A stretch of 40,106 nucleotides of DNA from Burkholderiaceae bacterium (GTDB taxonomy: Bacteria; Pseudomonadota; Gammaproteobacteria; Burkholderiales; Burkholderiaceae), in assembly GCA_009924985.1 (NCBI GenBank), contig RFQL01000006.1, positions 1 through 40,106 on the forward strand. The letters run 5' to 3'. Positions 32,451 through 40,106 of the stretch are shown piece by piece. A program made the position numbers and the translations under genes. The first letter of the stretch is position 1; each line of letters starts with the position of its first letter. The notes under the pieces were generated by a model, which was not told where the DNA came from, did no database searches, and saw only the letters and a list, made by a program, of their open reading frames with translations.

Positions 32451-33016
32451 AACACAATTCCTTTGGCTTTTAAGGCAGCGGCCAAGGTATGGGTGGCTCG
32501 GGAACAATGAGTTTTTACGCTTCCCTCGCTGCATCCCATGGCAAGAGCAGTCTCGGCCGTACTGAGCTCATCCCAATAACGCATGAGGAAGGCTTCTCGT
32601 TGACGAATTGGTAATTTTGTTATTTCAACCTCCAGAATAGCCAATAATTGACTTTGCACGAGCTTTTCCTCCCCGGTTTGGGGCATTTGGGCCTCGTCCC
32701 TGATTTCAAGCAGCTCTAGGGGGTCAAAACCATCCTCGCCATCCTGACCTGAGCCAAGCGAGGAGAAAGAGGTCTCATAAGCATTGCGGACCTTTTGACG
32801 TCTAAACCAATCGTGAATGCGGTTTTGAAGAATCCGGGTAAAGATGAGAGGAAGTTCGCTCGCAGGGCGATCACCATATTTTTCAGTCAGGCTAATCATG
32901 GCATCTTGAACAATATCTAGGGCGCTAGCATCATCGCGAACGGCATAAACAGCCTGTTTAAAGGCTTTTTTCTCAATACCGGCTAGGAATAGGTTCAGTT
33001 CGTAGGCGGACGCCAT
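32447..33016 (-). CDS. RNA polymerase sigma factor, ECF-like
   Basis: A 189-aa sigma-70 family factor with regions 2 and 4 only. Region 2 covers DDASALDIVQDAMISL...FTRILQNRIHDWFRRQKVRN. A linker of about 40 acidic residues (GSGQDGEDGFDPLELLEIRDEA) follows. Region 4 is LPIRQREAFLMRYWDELSTAETALAMGCSEGSVKTHCSRATHTL with a clear helix-turn-helix. It heads the operon sigma-DUF3619-DUF3106-RDD, an order I recall as recurrent in Burkholderiales upstream of ilvB. Target promoters are unknown. The start is ATG 33016. Confidence 0.92.
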   Translation of the reverse strand: MASAYELNLFLAGIEKKAFKQAVYAVRDDASALDIVQDAMISLTEKYGDRPASELPLIFTRILQNRIHDWFRRQKVRNAYETSFSSLGSGQDGEDGFDPLELLEIRDEAQMPQTGEEKLVQSQLLAILEVEITKLPIRQREAFLMRYWDELSTAETALAMGCSEGSVKTHCSRATHTLAAALKAKGIVL

Positions 33017-33153
33017 ACTAAATCGTGGGCTTAAAAAATAGGTTGATTGGGAACAAATTCGCTTATAAATCGATCTGAATTAAGGGCTTAGCTCGCTCAT
33101 TCTAGGCTATTGCTTTACAATATTAGGCTTACCGCAAAGAAACCATCCATGAA

Positions 33154-33201
33154 GTGGCTTTAATTTTCTACGCGGCGGTGCCGTTCGAACCCGGACCATA
33201 A
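33154..33201 (+). promoter_or_regulatory. Possible ilvBHC leader ORF overlapping a hairpin
   Basis: A GTG-started 15-codon ORF encodes MALIFYAAVPFEPGP and then TAA. Its last codons form a stem: GGT (33177-33179) + CCG (33181-33183) pair with CGG (33192-33194) + ACC (33195-33197) around an 8-nt loop containing TTCGAA, with G33180 bulged. A second hairpin, CAATTTT/AAAATTG (33224-33230 and 33237-33243), ends just before the ilvB ribosome site. Leu, Ile and Val codons are present but few, no GC-rich terminator with a T-run is seen, and the GTG lacks a ribosome site. An overlapping ATG (33149) gives only MKWL-stop. A TACAAT at 33116-33121 is a possible -10. Confidence 0.3.
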
Positions 33202-33259
33202 GTAAGGGACAGAACAGCCTAAACAATTTTTTGCCGAAAATTGCAAAGGAAAAGGAAAA

Positions 33260-35059
33260 ATGAATACAACAAGTGCTGAGTTTTTAGCGAATAAAGCTGG
33301 TCAAACCCCAAGTGGGGTAATTTCAGAAAATAATACGCCTGCCTCTGGACCAGAAATGATTGGTGCTGAGATGCTCGTGCATGCTCTCCATGCCGAAGGT
33401 GTTGAATATGTGTGGGGTTATCCCGGCGGGGCTGTACTCTTTATTTACGATGAGATCTTCAAGCAAGACAAGTTTGAACATATCTTAGTTCGTCATGAGC
33501 AAGCTGCAGTGCATGCTGCCGATGGTTATGCCCGTGCAACCGGTAAGGTTGGTGTTGCACTTGTAACCTCGGGTCCTGGAGTGACCAATGCGGTGACTGG
33601 TATTGCTACCGCTTACACCGATTCGATCCCAATGGTCATCATTACCGGTAACGTACCAACGTATGCGATTGGGGAGGATGCTTTCCAAGAAGCAGACACG
33701 GTTGGAATTACGCGTCCGATCGTCAAACACAATTTTTTAGTCAAAGATATTAAAGATCTTGCCTTAACCTTGAAAAAGGCATTTCATATCGCACGTACTG
33801 GCCGACCTGGCCCCGTTTTGGTGGACATTCCAAAGGATATATCGGCAACCAAAGGCCCATATATTTATCCGGATACTTTAAATATGCGTTCATATAACCC
33901 AGTGGTTAAGGGCCATAGTGGACAAATTCGTAAAGCCGTCTCTCTATTACAAGAGGCAGAGCGCCCCTACATTTATACCGGTGGTGGCATCATCATGGCG
34001 GATGCTGCTGCGCAGTTAAAAGAGTTTGCTGAACTTTTGGGTTATCCAGTAACCAATACTTTGATGGGTTTGGGAGGATTCCCAGGTACTCACCAGCAGT
34101 TTGTTGGCATGCTCGGAATGCATGGTACCTACGAGGCCAACATGGCCATGCAGCATTGCGATGTATTGATTGCGATTGGCGCACGATTTGATGATCGTGT
34201 AATTGGTAATCCAGCGCACTTTGCAAGCCACCCGCGCAAGATTATTCATATTGATATAGATCCGTCCGTGATCTCCAAGCGAGTAAAGGTGGACGTTCCA
34301 ATTGTTGGCGATCTCAAAGAGATCTTGGTAGACATGTCTGCACAGATTCGGAGTGCGCCTGCTCGTAAAAATCAAGCTAATGTTAAAGCCTGGTGGGATC
34401 AGATTGCGCTATGGCAAACAAAAGATTGTTTGAAATACGATACCAAATCGCAAATTGTGAAGCCACAGTATGTCGTTCAAAAACTTTGGGAGTTAACCAA
34501 GGGTGATGCCTATATTTGTTCTGATGTAGGTCAGCATCAAATGTGGGCTGCTCAGTTTTATAAGTTTGATGAACCTCGGCGCTGGATTAACTCTGGTGGA
34601 CTTGGCACCATGGGCGTTGGCTTGCCCTATGCCATGGGGATTAAGAAAGCCTTTCCTGATAAAGAGGTGGTCACCGTGACCGGTGAGGGCTCTATTCAGA
34701 TGTGTATTCAAGAACTCTCTACGCTCACGCAATACAACACGCCGATCAAGATTGTTTCTCTAAATAATCGGTATTTGGGGATGGTGCGTCAGTGGCAAGA
34801 GCTCACCTATAGCAAGCGCTATTCCAGCTCGTATATGGACTCTTTACCAGACTTTGTGAAGCTAGCAGAGGCTTATGGGCATGTCGGTATGCGAATTGAA
34901 ACGAAAGCCGACGTGGAGCCTGCCCTCAAAGAAGCATTTAAGCTCAAGGATAGAACCGTATTTATGGATTTCCAGATCGATCCAGAAGAAAACGTTTGGC
35001 CAATGGTGCAAGCCGGCAAGGGCATTAGCGAGATGTTGCTGGGAAGCGAGGATTTGTAA
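33260..35059 (+). CDS. ilvB: Acetolactate synthase large (catalytic) subunit
   Basis: ThDP enzyme that condenses pyruvate with pyruvate or 2-oxobutyrate, the first common step to valine, leucine and isoleucine. 599 aa. EMLVHALHAEGVEYVWGYPGGAVL and the LVRHEQAAVHAADGYARATG segment (catalytic Glu) are in the N-terminal Pyr domain. The PP domain has TGEGSIQMCIQELSTLTQYNTP...LNNRYLGMVRQWQ. The ThDP motif reads GEGS rather than GDGS, which I believe is normal for betaproteobacterial enzymes. The start is ATG 33260 with purine-rich AAAGGAAAAGGA upstream. The stop overlaps the ilvH ATG as TAATG. Confidence 0.97.
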   Translation: MNTTSAEFLANKAGQTPSGVISENNTPASGPEMIGAEMLVHALHAEGVEYVWGYPGGAVLFIYDEIFKQDKFEHILVRHEQAAVHAADGYARATGKVGVALVTSGPGVTNAVTGIATAYTDSIPMVIITGNVPTYAIGEDAFQEADTVGITRPIVKHNFLVKDIKDLALTLKKAFHIARTGRPGPVLVDIPKDISATKGPYIYPDTLNMRSYNPVVKGHSGQIRKAVSLLQEAERPYIYTGGGIIMADAAAQLKEFAELLGYPVTNTLMGLGGFPGTHQQFVGMLGMHGTYEANMAMQHCDVLIAIGARFDDRVIGNPAHFASHPRKIIHIDIDPSVISKRVKVDVPIVGDLKEILVDMSAQIRSAPARKNQANVKAWWDQIALWQTKDCLKYDTKSQIVKPQYVVQKLWELTKGDAYICSDVGQHQMWAAQFYKFDEPRRWINSGGLGTMGVGLPYAMGIKKAFPDKEVVTVTGEGSIQMCIQELSTLTQYNTPIKIVSLNNRYLGMVRQWQELTYSKRYSSSYMDSLPDFVKLAEAYGHVGMRIETKADVEPALKEAFKLKDRTVFMDFQIDPEENVWPMVQAGKGISEMLLGSEDL

Positions 35060-35550
35060 TGCGCCACATTATTTCTGTCTTGCTAGAGAATGAACCTGGT
35101 GCTTTATCACGAGTGGTTGGTCTTTTCTCGGCACGCGGTTACAACATTGAGACTCTTAGCGTTGCGCCTACTGAGGATCCCTCGCTATCGCGCATGACCA
35201 TAGTAACCATTGGCTCGGATGATGTCATCGAGCAAATCACGAAACATCTTAATCGCCTGGTTGAGGTTGTGAAGGTCTTTGATTTAACCGAGGGTGCGCA
35301 TTTAGAGCGTGAGCTCATGATGATTAAAGTACGTGCGGTTGGTAAGGAACGGGAAGAGCTCAAGCGGACAGCCGATATTTTTAGAGGTCGCATTATTGAT
35401 GTGACTGATAAAAGTTACACCATTGAGCTAACGGGTGTAGGTAGTAAGCTTGATGCATTTATCAGCGCCATTGATCGTGCATCCATTCTTGAGACTGTAC
35501 GTTCAGGCGGTTCTGGTATTGGCCGTGGTGAACGGATTCTCAAGGTTTAA
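35059..35550 (+). CDS. ilvH: Acetolactate synthase small (regulatory) subunit
   Basis: A 163-aa ACT-domain regulatory subunit that binds valine for feedback inhibition and activates the large subunit. N-terminal ACT: RHIISVLLENEPGALSRVVGLFSARGYNIETLSV. C-terminal domain: ELMMIKVRAVGKEREELKRTADIFRGRIIDV...YTIELTG. Its ATG shares one base with the ilvB stop, so subunit stoichiometry is probably set by coupled translation. Confidence 0.97.
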   Translation: MRHIISVLLENEPGALSRVVGLFSARGYNIETLSVAPTEDPSLSRMTIVTIGSDDVIEQITKHLNRLVEVVKVFDLTEGAHLERELMMIKVRAVGKEREELKRTADIFRGRIIDVTDKSYTIELTGVGSKLDAFISAIDRASILETVRSGGSGIGRGERILKV

Positions 35551-35575
35551 TTTCAATCATTCTTCGTTTAATTAA

Positions 35576-36601
<1,026 letters not shown>

Positions 36602-36623
36602 TTCATAGAAAGTAGATCAATTT

Positions 36624-37271
36624 ATGATGTATCCACACCCCATCATCGCTAAAGAGGGATGGTTGTATTTGGTAGTGATCGGGGTGCTTGCCTTTGTCGT
36701 GCATCGCATTGGCGGTTTCTTTTGGTCTTGGCCCCTATGGTTATTTTTTGTTTTCACTCTCCAGTTCTTTCGGGACCCCCAGCGCATCGCCCCGCTTGGT
36801 AAAGACCTCGTCCTGTCACCAGCCGATGGCAGGATTGTGGTTGTTGAGAAATCACATGATCCCTATGCAAATCGTGAGGCATTAAAAATCAGTGTTTTTA
36901 TGAATGTATTCAATGTGCATTCCAACCGCTCTGCTGTGAATGGACTGATTAAGCAAGTGACCTATTTCCCCGGAAAGTTTTTCAATGCCAGCATTGATAA
37001 GGCTTCGACTGAGAATGAGCGTAATGCAGTCGTGATTGATGCGAATGGCAAGATCGTTACATTAGTGCAGATTGCCGGTTTAGTAGCGCGCCGTATTCTT
37101 TGTTATATCCATAGTAATGATCAGGTGAAGCGGGGAGAGCGTTACGGCTTTATTCGGTTTGGCTCACGGGTGGATGTTTACCTGCCCCTAGAAGCAGAAC
37201 CATTGGTCAGCGTTGGTGAAAAAGTATTTGCAACCAATACTGCTTTGGCTCGCCTACCAGGTTTGGATTAA
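36624..37271 (+). CDS. psd: Phosphatidylserine decarboxylase proenzyme (short type)
   Basis: Makes phosphatidylethanolamine from phosphatidylserine. 215 aa, the short form. The N-terminus holds two hydrophobic segments (about 9-45), then [10 protein letters not shown] and [48 protein letters not shown], and [33 protein letters not shown]. The FGS within the last motif is the expected self-cleavage site that creates the pyruvoyl group. pssA, its substrate supplier, follows directly. Confidence 0.95.
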   Translation: MMYPHPIIAKEGWLYLVVIGVLAFVVHRIGGFFWSWPLWLFFVFTLQFFRDPQRIAPLGKDLVLSPADGRIVVVEKSHDPYANREALKISVFMNVFNVHSNRSAVNGLIKQVTYFPGKFFNASIDKASTENERNAVVIDANGKIVTLVQIAGLVARRILCYIHSNDQVKRGERYGFIRFGSRVDVYLPLEAEPLVSVGEKVFATNTALARLPGLD

Positions 37272-37274
37272 TTG

Positions 37275-38150
37275 ATGTTGCCACGCCGTAAATTTCGTCA
37301 AGATCGTCTCCGTTTTCTAAGGAGTAGAAATGTACGACGCGATGATTGGGACGGCAATGATGAGCCGCTTGATGAGGATTCGGTTGCTGCCCCTATTCGA
37401 CCCCGTAACAAAAGTATCTATTTGCTTCCCAATGCATTTACAACCGCCGCCTTGTTCTGCGGATTCTTTGCCATCGTCAATGCCATGAATCACCGTTTCG
37501 AAGTTGCGGCCATTGCTATTTTTGCCTCATTGGTCTTGGATGGTATGGATGGTCGTATTGCTCGCATGACCAATACCCAAAGTGCTTTTGGTGAACAGTA
37601 CGACTCATTAGCTGATATGGTCTCCTTTGGTGTGGCTCCCGCACTTGTTGCCTATGAGTGGGTCTTAAAGGATCTTGGGAAGTGGGGCTGGCTGGCTGCC
37701 TTTACGTATTGTGCAGGCGCTGCTCTACGTTTAGCTCGCTTTAATGCCAACATCGGGGCGGTTGATAAGAAATTTTTTCAGGGTCTACCCAGCCCGGCCG
37801 CTGCTGCCTTAATTGCAGGTTTTATTTGGTTAGCCGATGACAATAAGATTCCGGTTAAAGATTCTGCAATTCCGATCGTCACCTTTTTTATTACCATCTA
37901 TGCAGGCCTAACCATGGTATCCAATGCGCGTTTTTATAGTGGCAAGGCATTGGATGTTCGTTATCGTGTTCCATTTTGGGTCATGGTTTTACTGATTTTG
38001 GGCTTTGTCTTGATCTCTACCAATCCACCCCTGACCTTATTTGGTGTGTTTGTGGTGTACGCCTTATCGGGCTATGTACTCTGGCTGTGGGAGAGGGCTA
38101 CAGGACGCCGAATTGGTGGAGAAACTACAGCTAACCACAAATCAGATTAA
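37275..38150 (+). CDS. pssA: CDP-diacylglycerol-serine O-phosphatidyltransferase
   Basis: A membrane enzyme that joins CDP-diacylglycerol and serine to give phosphatidylserine for Psd. 291 aa from ATG 37275; a TTG immediately before it (37272) is in frame but less likely. The basic N-terminal about 45 residues are cytoplasmic. The CDP-alcohol phosphotransferase signature is complete: DGMDGRIARMTNTQSAFGEQYDSLADMVSFG (DG-x2-AR-x8-G-x3-D-x3-D). About seven to eight hydrophobic segments follow. There is no strong ribosome site, so translation may be coupled to psd, whose stop is 3 nt upstream. Confidence 0.95.
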   Translation: MLPRRKFRQDRLRFLRSRNVRRDDWDGNDEPLDEDSVAAPIRPRNKSIYLLPNAFTTAALFCGFFAIVNAMNHRFEVAAIAIFASLVLDGMDGRIARMTNTQSAFGEQYDSLADMVSFGVAPALVAYEWVLKDLGKWGWLAAFTYCAGAALRLARFNANIGAVDKKFFQGLPSPAAAALIAGFIWLADDNKIPVKDSAIPIVTFFITIYAGLTMVSNARFYSGKALDVRYRVPFWVMVLLILGFVLISTNPPLTLFGVFVVYALSGYVLWLWERATGRRIGGETTANHKSD

Positions 38151-38156
38151 ATGCGG

Positions 38157-38162
38157 TATAGT
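38157..38162 (+). promoter_or_regulatory. -10 box of the leucine leader transcript
   Basis: TATAGT ends 6 nt before the leader-peptide ATG, so the transcript would begin at or near that ATG. No Shine-Dalgarno lies between and the -35 position is poor. Read-through from pssA is an alternative source of leuA transcripts. Confidence 0.35.
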
Positions 38163-38168
38163 TAAGTC

Positions 38169-38243
38169 ATGTTATTGAAACCAAGCGCACTTTTACTACT
38201 TCTACTAGCACTGGGCTTACGGCTCGAGGCGGGTCGCGCTTAG
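38169..38243 (+). CDS. leuL: Leucine operon leader peptide (24 aa)
   Basis: A 24-codon ORF, ATG 38169 to TAG 38241-38243, starting MLLKPSA, then six consecutive leucines, then ALGL. Eleven of 24 codons are leucine, and all six synonymous codons occur (TTA, TTG, CTT, CTA, CTG, CTC); the run is CTT-TTA-CTA-CTT-CTA-CTA at 38190-38207. A strong intrinsic terminator lies 36 nt after the stop and leuA follows, the classical attenuator layout. Ribosomes slowed by low charged tRNA-Leu would favour read-through into leuA. CTGGGCT (38211-38217) can pair with AGCCCCAG of the terminator's 5' arm with one bulged C, a possible antiterminator. No ribosome site precedes the ATG. Confidence 0.85.
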   Translation: MLLKPSALLLLLLALGLRLEAGRA

Positions 38244-38278
38244 CAAAATGAATTCGTAGTTACTAGCTAACCAACCAG

Positions 38279-38298
38279 CCCCAGCCAAACAGCTGGGG
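38279..38298 (+). terminator. Attenuator (intrinsic terminator) upstream of leuA
   Basis: CCCCAGC (38279-38285) pairs perfectly with GCTGGGG (38292-38298) around loop CAAACA, followed at once by TTTTTGTTTT. It can be extended by G-U and A-U pairs at the base. It lies between the leucine leader peptide and leuA and is the conditional stop of that attenuator. Confidence 0.9.
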
Positions 38299-38349
38299 TT
38301 TTTGTTTTATGGAAAAGAGATAATACGCAGAGTGAAAGAGGGAAATGGA

Positions 38350-39897
38350 ATGAGCGACAAATTAATCATTTTTGACACCACCTTACGCGATGGTGAACAG
38401 TCACCTGGGGCATCCATGACCCGTGATGAAAAGGTTCGGATTGCGCGTCAGTTAGAGCGCTTGCATGTGGACGTGATTGAGGCCGGCTTTGCTGCCAGCT
38501 CGGATGGTGACTTTGCAGCTATTAGTGCAGTTGCCGCAGCCGTGAAGGATTCGATTATTTGCTCTTTAGCAAGAGCGAATGACGCTGATATTACGCGCGC
38601 ATCCGACGCCTTAAAACCTGCGAATGCAAAACGAATTCATGTGTTCTTGGCAACAAGTGCTTTGCATATGGAAAAAAAGTTGCGTATGACCCCTGATCAA
38701 GTATTTGAGCAGGCAAAGAAATCGATTCGCTTTGCCAGAAATTTAGCCAGTGATATTGAGTTCTCTCCAGAAGATGGTTATCGCTCGGATATGGATTTTT
38801 TATGCCGCGTTTTGGAGGCCGTGATTACTGAAGGTGCTACAACGATTAATGTGCCTGACACGGTGGGTTACGCAGTGCCTGAGTTGTATGGTGAGTTTAT
38901 TAAAACCTTGCGTACTCGTATACCCAATTCTGATAAAGCGATTTGGTCTGTACATTGCCATAACGATTTGGGAATGGGCGTAGCAAATTCTTTAGCAGGT
39001 GTTCATATTGGCGGTGCTCGTCAAGTAGAGTGCACCATTAATGGTCTGGGTGAGCGCGCTGGCAATACCTCTTTAGAGGAAATTGTGATGGCGGTGCGTA
39101 CGCGCAAGGATTTCTTTAAATTAGAACTCGGAATTGACACGAAGCAAATCGTTCCGGCCTCTAAATTGGTCTCGCAAATCACGGGCTTTGTGGTGCAGCC
39201 CAATAAAGCGGTGGTGGGTGCCAATGCCTTTGCTCATGCCTCTGGGATTCATCAGGATGGAGTGCTAAAGGCACGCGACACCTACGAGATTATGCGGGCG
39301 GAAGATGTGGGCTGGGCTACTAATCGTATCGTGCTTGGTAAGTTGTCTGGGCGTAATGCGTTTAAACAACGTATTCAAGAATTAGGGGTTGTATTGGAGT
39401 CAGAGACTGAGCTCAATGATGCCTTTGCACGCTTTAAGGCATTAGCAGATCAAAAATCAGAGATCTTTGATGAAGACATTATTTCCCTGATGTCTGACTC
39501 TTCCATTACGGATCAGGGTGAGTACTTTACGTTCATCTCCTTAAACCAACATTCTGAAACCGGAGAAAAGCCAACAGCGAAAGTGGTATTTAAAATGGGT
39601 GGCCTAGACATGCATTCAGAGTCTGAGGGCAACGGTCCCGTTGATGCAACTTTGCATGCGATTGAGACCAAGGCTAAGAGTGGCGCTGAGTTATTGTTGT
39701 ATTCCGTTAATGCAATTACCTCGGGAACGGAATCACAGGGGGAGGTTACGGTACGCCTATCTAAGGGCGGGCGGATTGTGAATGGCGTTGGCATGGATCC
39801 AGACATCATTGCGGCTTCAGCCAAGGCTTATTTAGCCGCTCTAAACAAACTGCACGACCCAAATGCCATTAAGCTCAACGCCCAAATGGTACCATAA
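38350..39897 (+). CDS. leuA: 2-isopropylmalate synthase
   Basis: First committed step to leucine: 2-ketoisovalerate (from the IlvBHC products) plus acetyl-CoA. 515 aa from ATG 38350, matching the proteobacterial length. A longer frame from TTG 38302 would begin inside the terminator T-run and is rejected; GAGGG about 8 nt upstream supports 38350. The TIM barrel holds [56 protein letters not shown] (metal His) and [14 protein letters not shown]. The C-terminal regulatory domain (about 395-505) is the leucine-binding part. Expression is expected to be set by the upstream leader peptide and attenuator. Confidence 0.97.
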   Translation: MSDKLIIFDTTLRDGEQSPGASMTRDEKVRIARQLERLHVDVIEAGFAASSDGDFAAISAVAAAVKDSIICSLARANDADITRASDALKPANAKRIHVFLATSALHMEKKLRMTPDQVFEQAKKSIRFARNLASDIEFSPEDGYRSDMDFLCRVLEAVITEGATTINVPDTVGYAVPELYGEFIKTLRTRIPNSDKAIWSVHCHNDLGMGVANSLAGVHIGGARQVECTINGLGERAGNTSLEEIVMAVRTRKDFFKLELGIDTKQIVPASKLVSQITGFVVQPNKAVVGANAFAHASGIHQDGVLKARDTYEIMRAEDVGWATNRIVLGKLSGRNAFKQRIQELGVVLESETELNDAFARFKALADQKSEIFDEDIISLMSDSSITDQGEYFTFISLNQHSETGEKPTAKVVFKMGGLDMHSESEGNGPVDATLHAIETKAKSGAELLLYSVNAITSGTESQGEVTVRLSKGGRIVNGVGMDPDIIAASAKAYLAALNKLHDPNAIKLNAQMVP

Positions 39898-39898
39898 A

Positions 39899-39923
39899 TC
39901 TATAAGTATTTGATTTTTATAGA
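39899..39923 (+). terminator. AT-rich hairpin after leuA, weak terminator candidate
   Basis: TCTATAA (39899-39905) and TTATAGA (39917-39923) form a 7-bp stem with an 11-nt loop directly after the leuA stop. The stem is AT-rich and the following CTTATTATTT is only moderately U-rich. Confidence 0.35.
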
Positions 39924-39959
39924 CTTATTATTTAATCATGTCGATCCAAGTGTACCAAA

Positions 39960-40061
39960 TGCTTGGGTCTGTTAGAATGCTGAGGCTTTGATTTATAAAG
40001 CTTTTTATTAACACGGCATCTCGGGTGCAAGCTCGAATGTTCGCACGTATGGAGTATGAAT
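39960..40061 (+). promoter_or_regulatory. rpsO promoter and 5' leader
   Basis: A TAGAAT at 39973-39978 is a possible -10 element. The leader contains GTGC (40025-40028) facing GCAC (40043-40046), with an inner CGAA/TTCG, and ends with GGAG about 7 nt before the ATG. S15 represses its own synthesis in several bacteria by binding structured leaders of differing form. Whether this leader does so cannot be told here. Confidence 0.3.
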
Positions 40062-40106
40062 ATGGCAGTTGCAGACATTAATAAGGCGGAAATCGTCCAG
40101 CAAAAC
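40062..40106 (+). CDS. rpsO: 30S ribosomal protein S15, N-terminus only
   Basis: Only the first 15 residues are in the window: MAVADINKAEIVQQN, the well-conserved betaproteobacterial S15 start. S15 binds 16S rRNA helices 20-22 early in 30S assembly. GGAG precedes the ATG at suitable distance. pnp commonly follows rpsO and would be expected beyond the window. Confidence 0.9.
   Translation, partial: MAVADINKAEIVQQN

Noticed and set aside
32451-32534. Longer N-terminus for the DUF3619 protein
   Set aside because: It overlaps the sigma gene in another frame; GTG 32450 has AAGGA and the coupled GTGA arrangement.
33049-33054. GGGAAC resembling an ECF -35 element between the sigma operon and ilvB
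   Set aside because: It points toward ilvB, not toward the sigma gene, and no matching -10 stands at the right spacing.
34680-34700. GEGS instead of GDGS in the ThDP motif of IlvB
   Set aside because: I believe it is usual in betaproteobacterial acetolactate synthases; Glu can still hold the metal.
38302-38349. Upstream TTG start for leuA adding 16 residues
   Set aside because: It begins inside the T-run of the attenuator, adds residues atypical for LeuA, and ATG 38350 has a GAGGG ribosome site.

Overview
The window reads as a compact chromosomal segment of a betaproteobacterium, most likely family Burkholderiaceae and quite possibly a Polynucleobacter-like freshwater organism. This assignment is inference from gene content and order: rph-rdgB-hemW; yicC / gmk-rpoZ-spoT / greB; the sigma factor-DUF3619-DUF3106-RDD set facing ilvBHC-psd-pssA-leuA-rpsO; moderate GC; and very tight packing with many overlapping start and stop codons. 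I see no insertion sequence, prophage, integrase or CRISPR array. Nearly everything is housekeeping or metabolic.

Layout. 1-1041 (minus): acyl-CoA dehydrogenase, cut by the window edge. 1184-5805 (plus): a complete branched-chain-amino-acid-type (Liv/HAAT) ABC importer in the order ATPase, ATPase, binding protein, permease, permease. 5943/5991-6695: a TauE/SafE-type exporter with no normal start codon. 6696-7081: the only long gap, holding a possible 48-aa lipoprotein and the formate dehydrogenase promoter region. 7082-13395: two-subunit NAD-dependent formate dehydrogenase of the M. extorquens FDH1 type, with nadB overlapping its end. 13392-15406 (minus): nadA-nadC. 15467-15835: panD. 15832-18730 (minus): pgi and phosphomannomutase/phosphoglucomutase. 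18814-19929: L-2-hydroxyglutarate oxidase-like gene, then tRNA-Ser(TGA). 20085-22591 (minus): rph-rdgB-hemW. 22621-26814 (plus): yicC, gmk, rpoZ, spoT. 26824-27318 (minus): greB, divergent from tRNA-Arg(ACG). 27577-30875 (plus): an atypical SDR and a large FtsX-type permease. 30876-33016 (minus): ECF-like sigma factor, DUF3619, DUF3106 and RDD genes. 33260-39897 (plus): ilvB, ilvH, ilvC, psd, pssA, then leuA behind a leucine attenuator. 40062-end: start of rpsO.

How the genes work together. The middle section groups aspartate-derived cofactor synthesis (NadB, NadA and NadC for NAD; PanD for beta-alanine/CoA) with an NAD-reducing formate dehydrogenase, and nadB appears translationally coupled to the dehydrogenase. 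The right arm makes valine, isoleucine and leucine plus phosphatidylethanolamine. Its leucine branch carries a 24-codon leader peptide with 11 leucine codons covering all six synonyms, followed by a clear intrinsic terminator.

The best candidates for under-described biology are: the sigma/DUF3619/DUF3106/RDD operon, whose layout (cytoplasmic sigma, single-pass membrane protein, exported helical protein) resembles CnrH-CnrY-CnrX signalling; a possible leader ORF before ilvB that ends in Pro-Gly-Pro-stop across a predicted stem; and the leucine attenuator.
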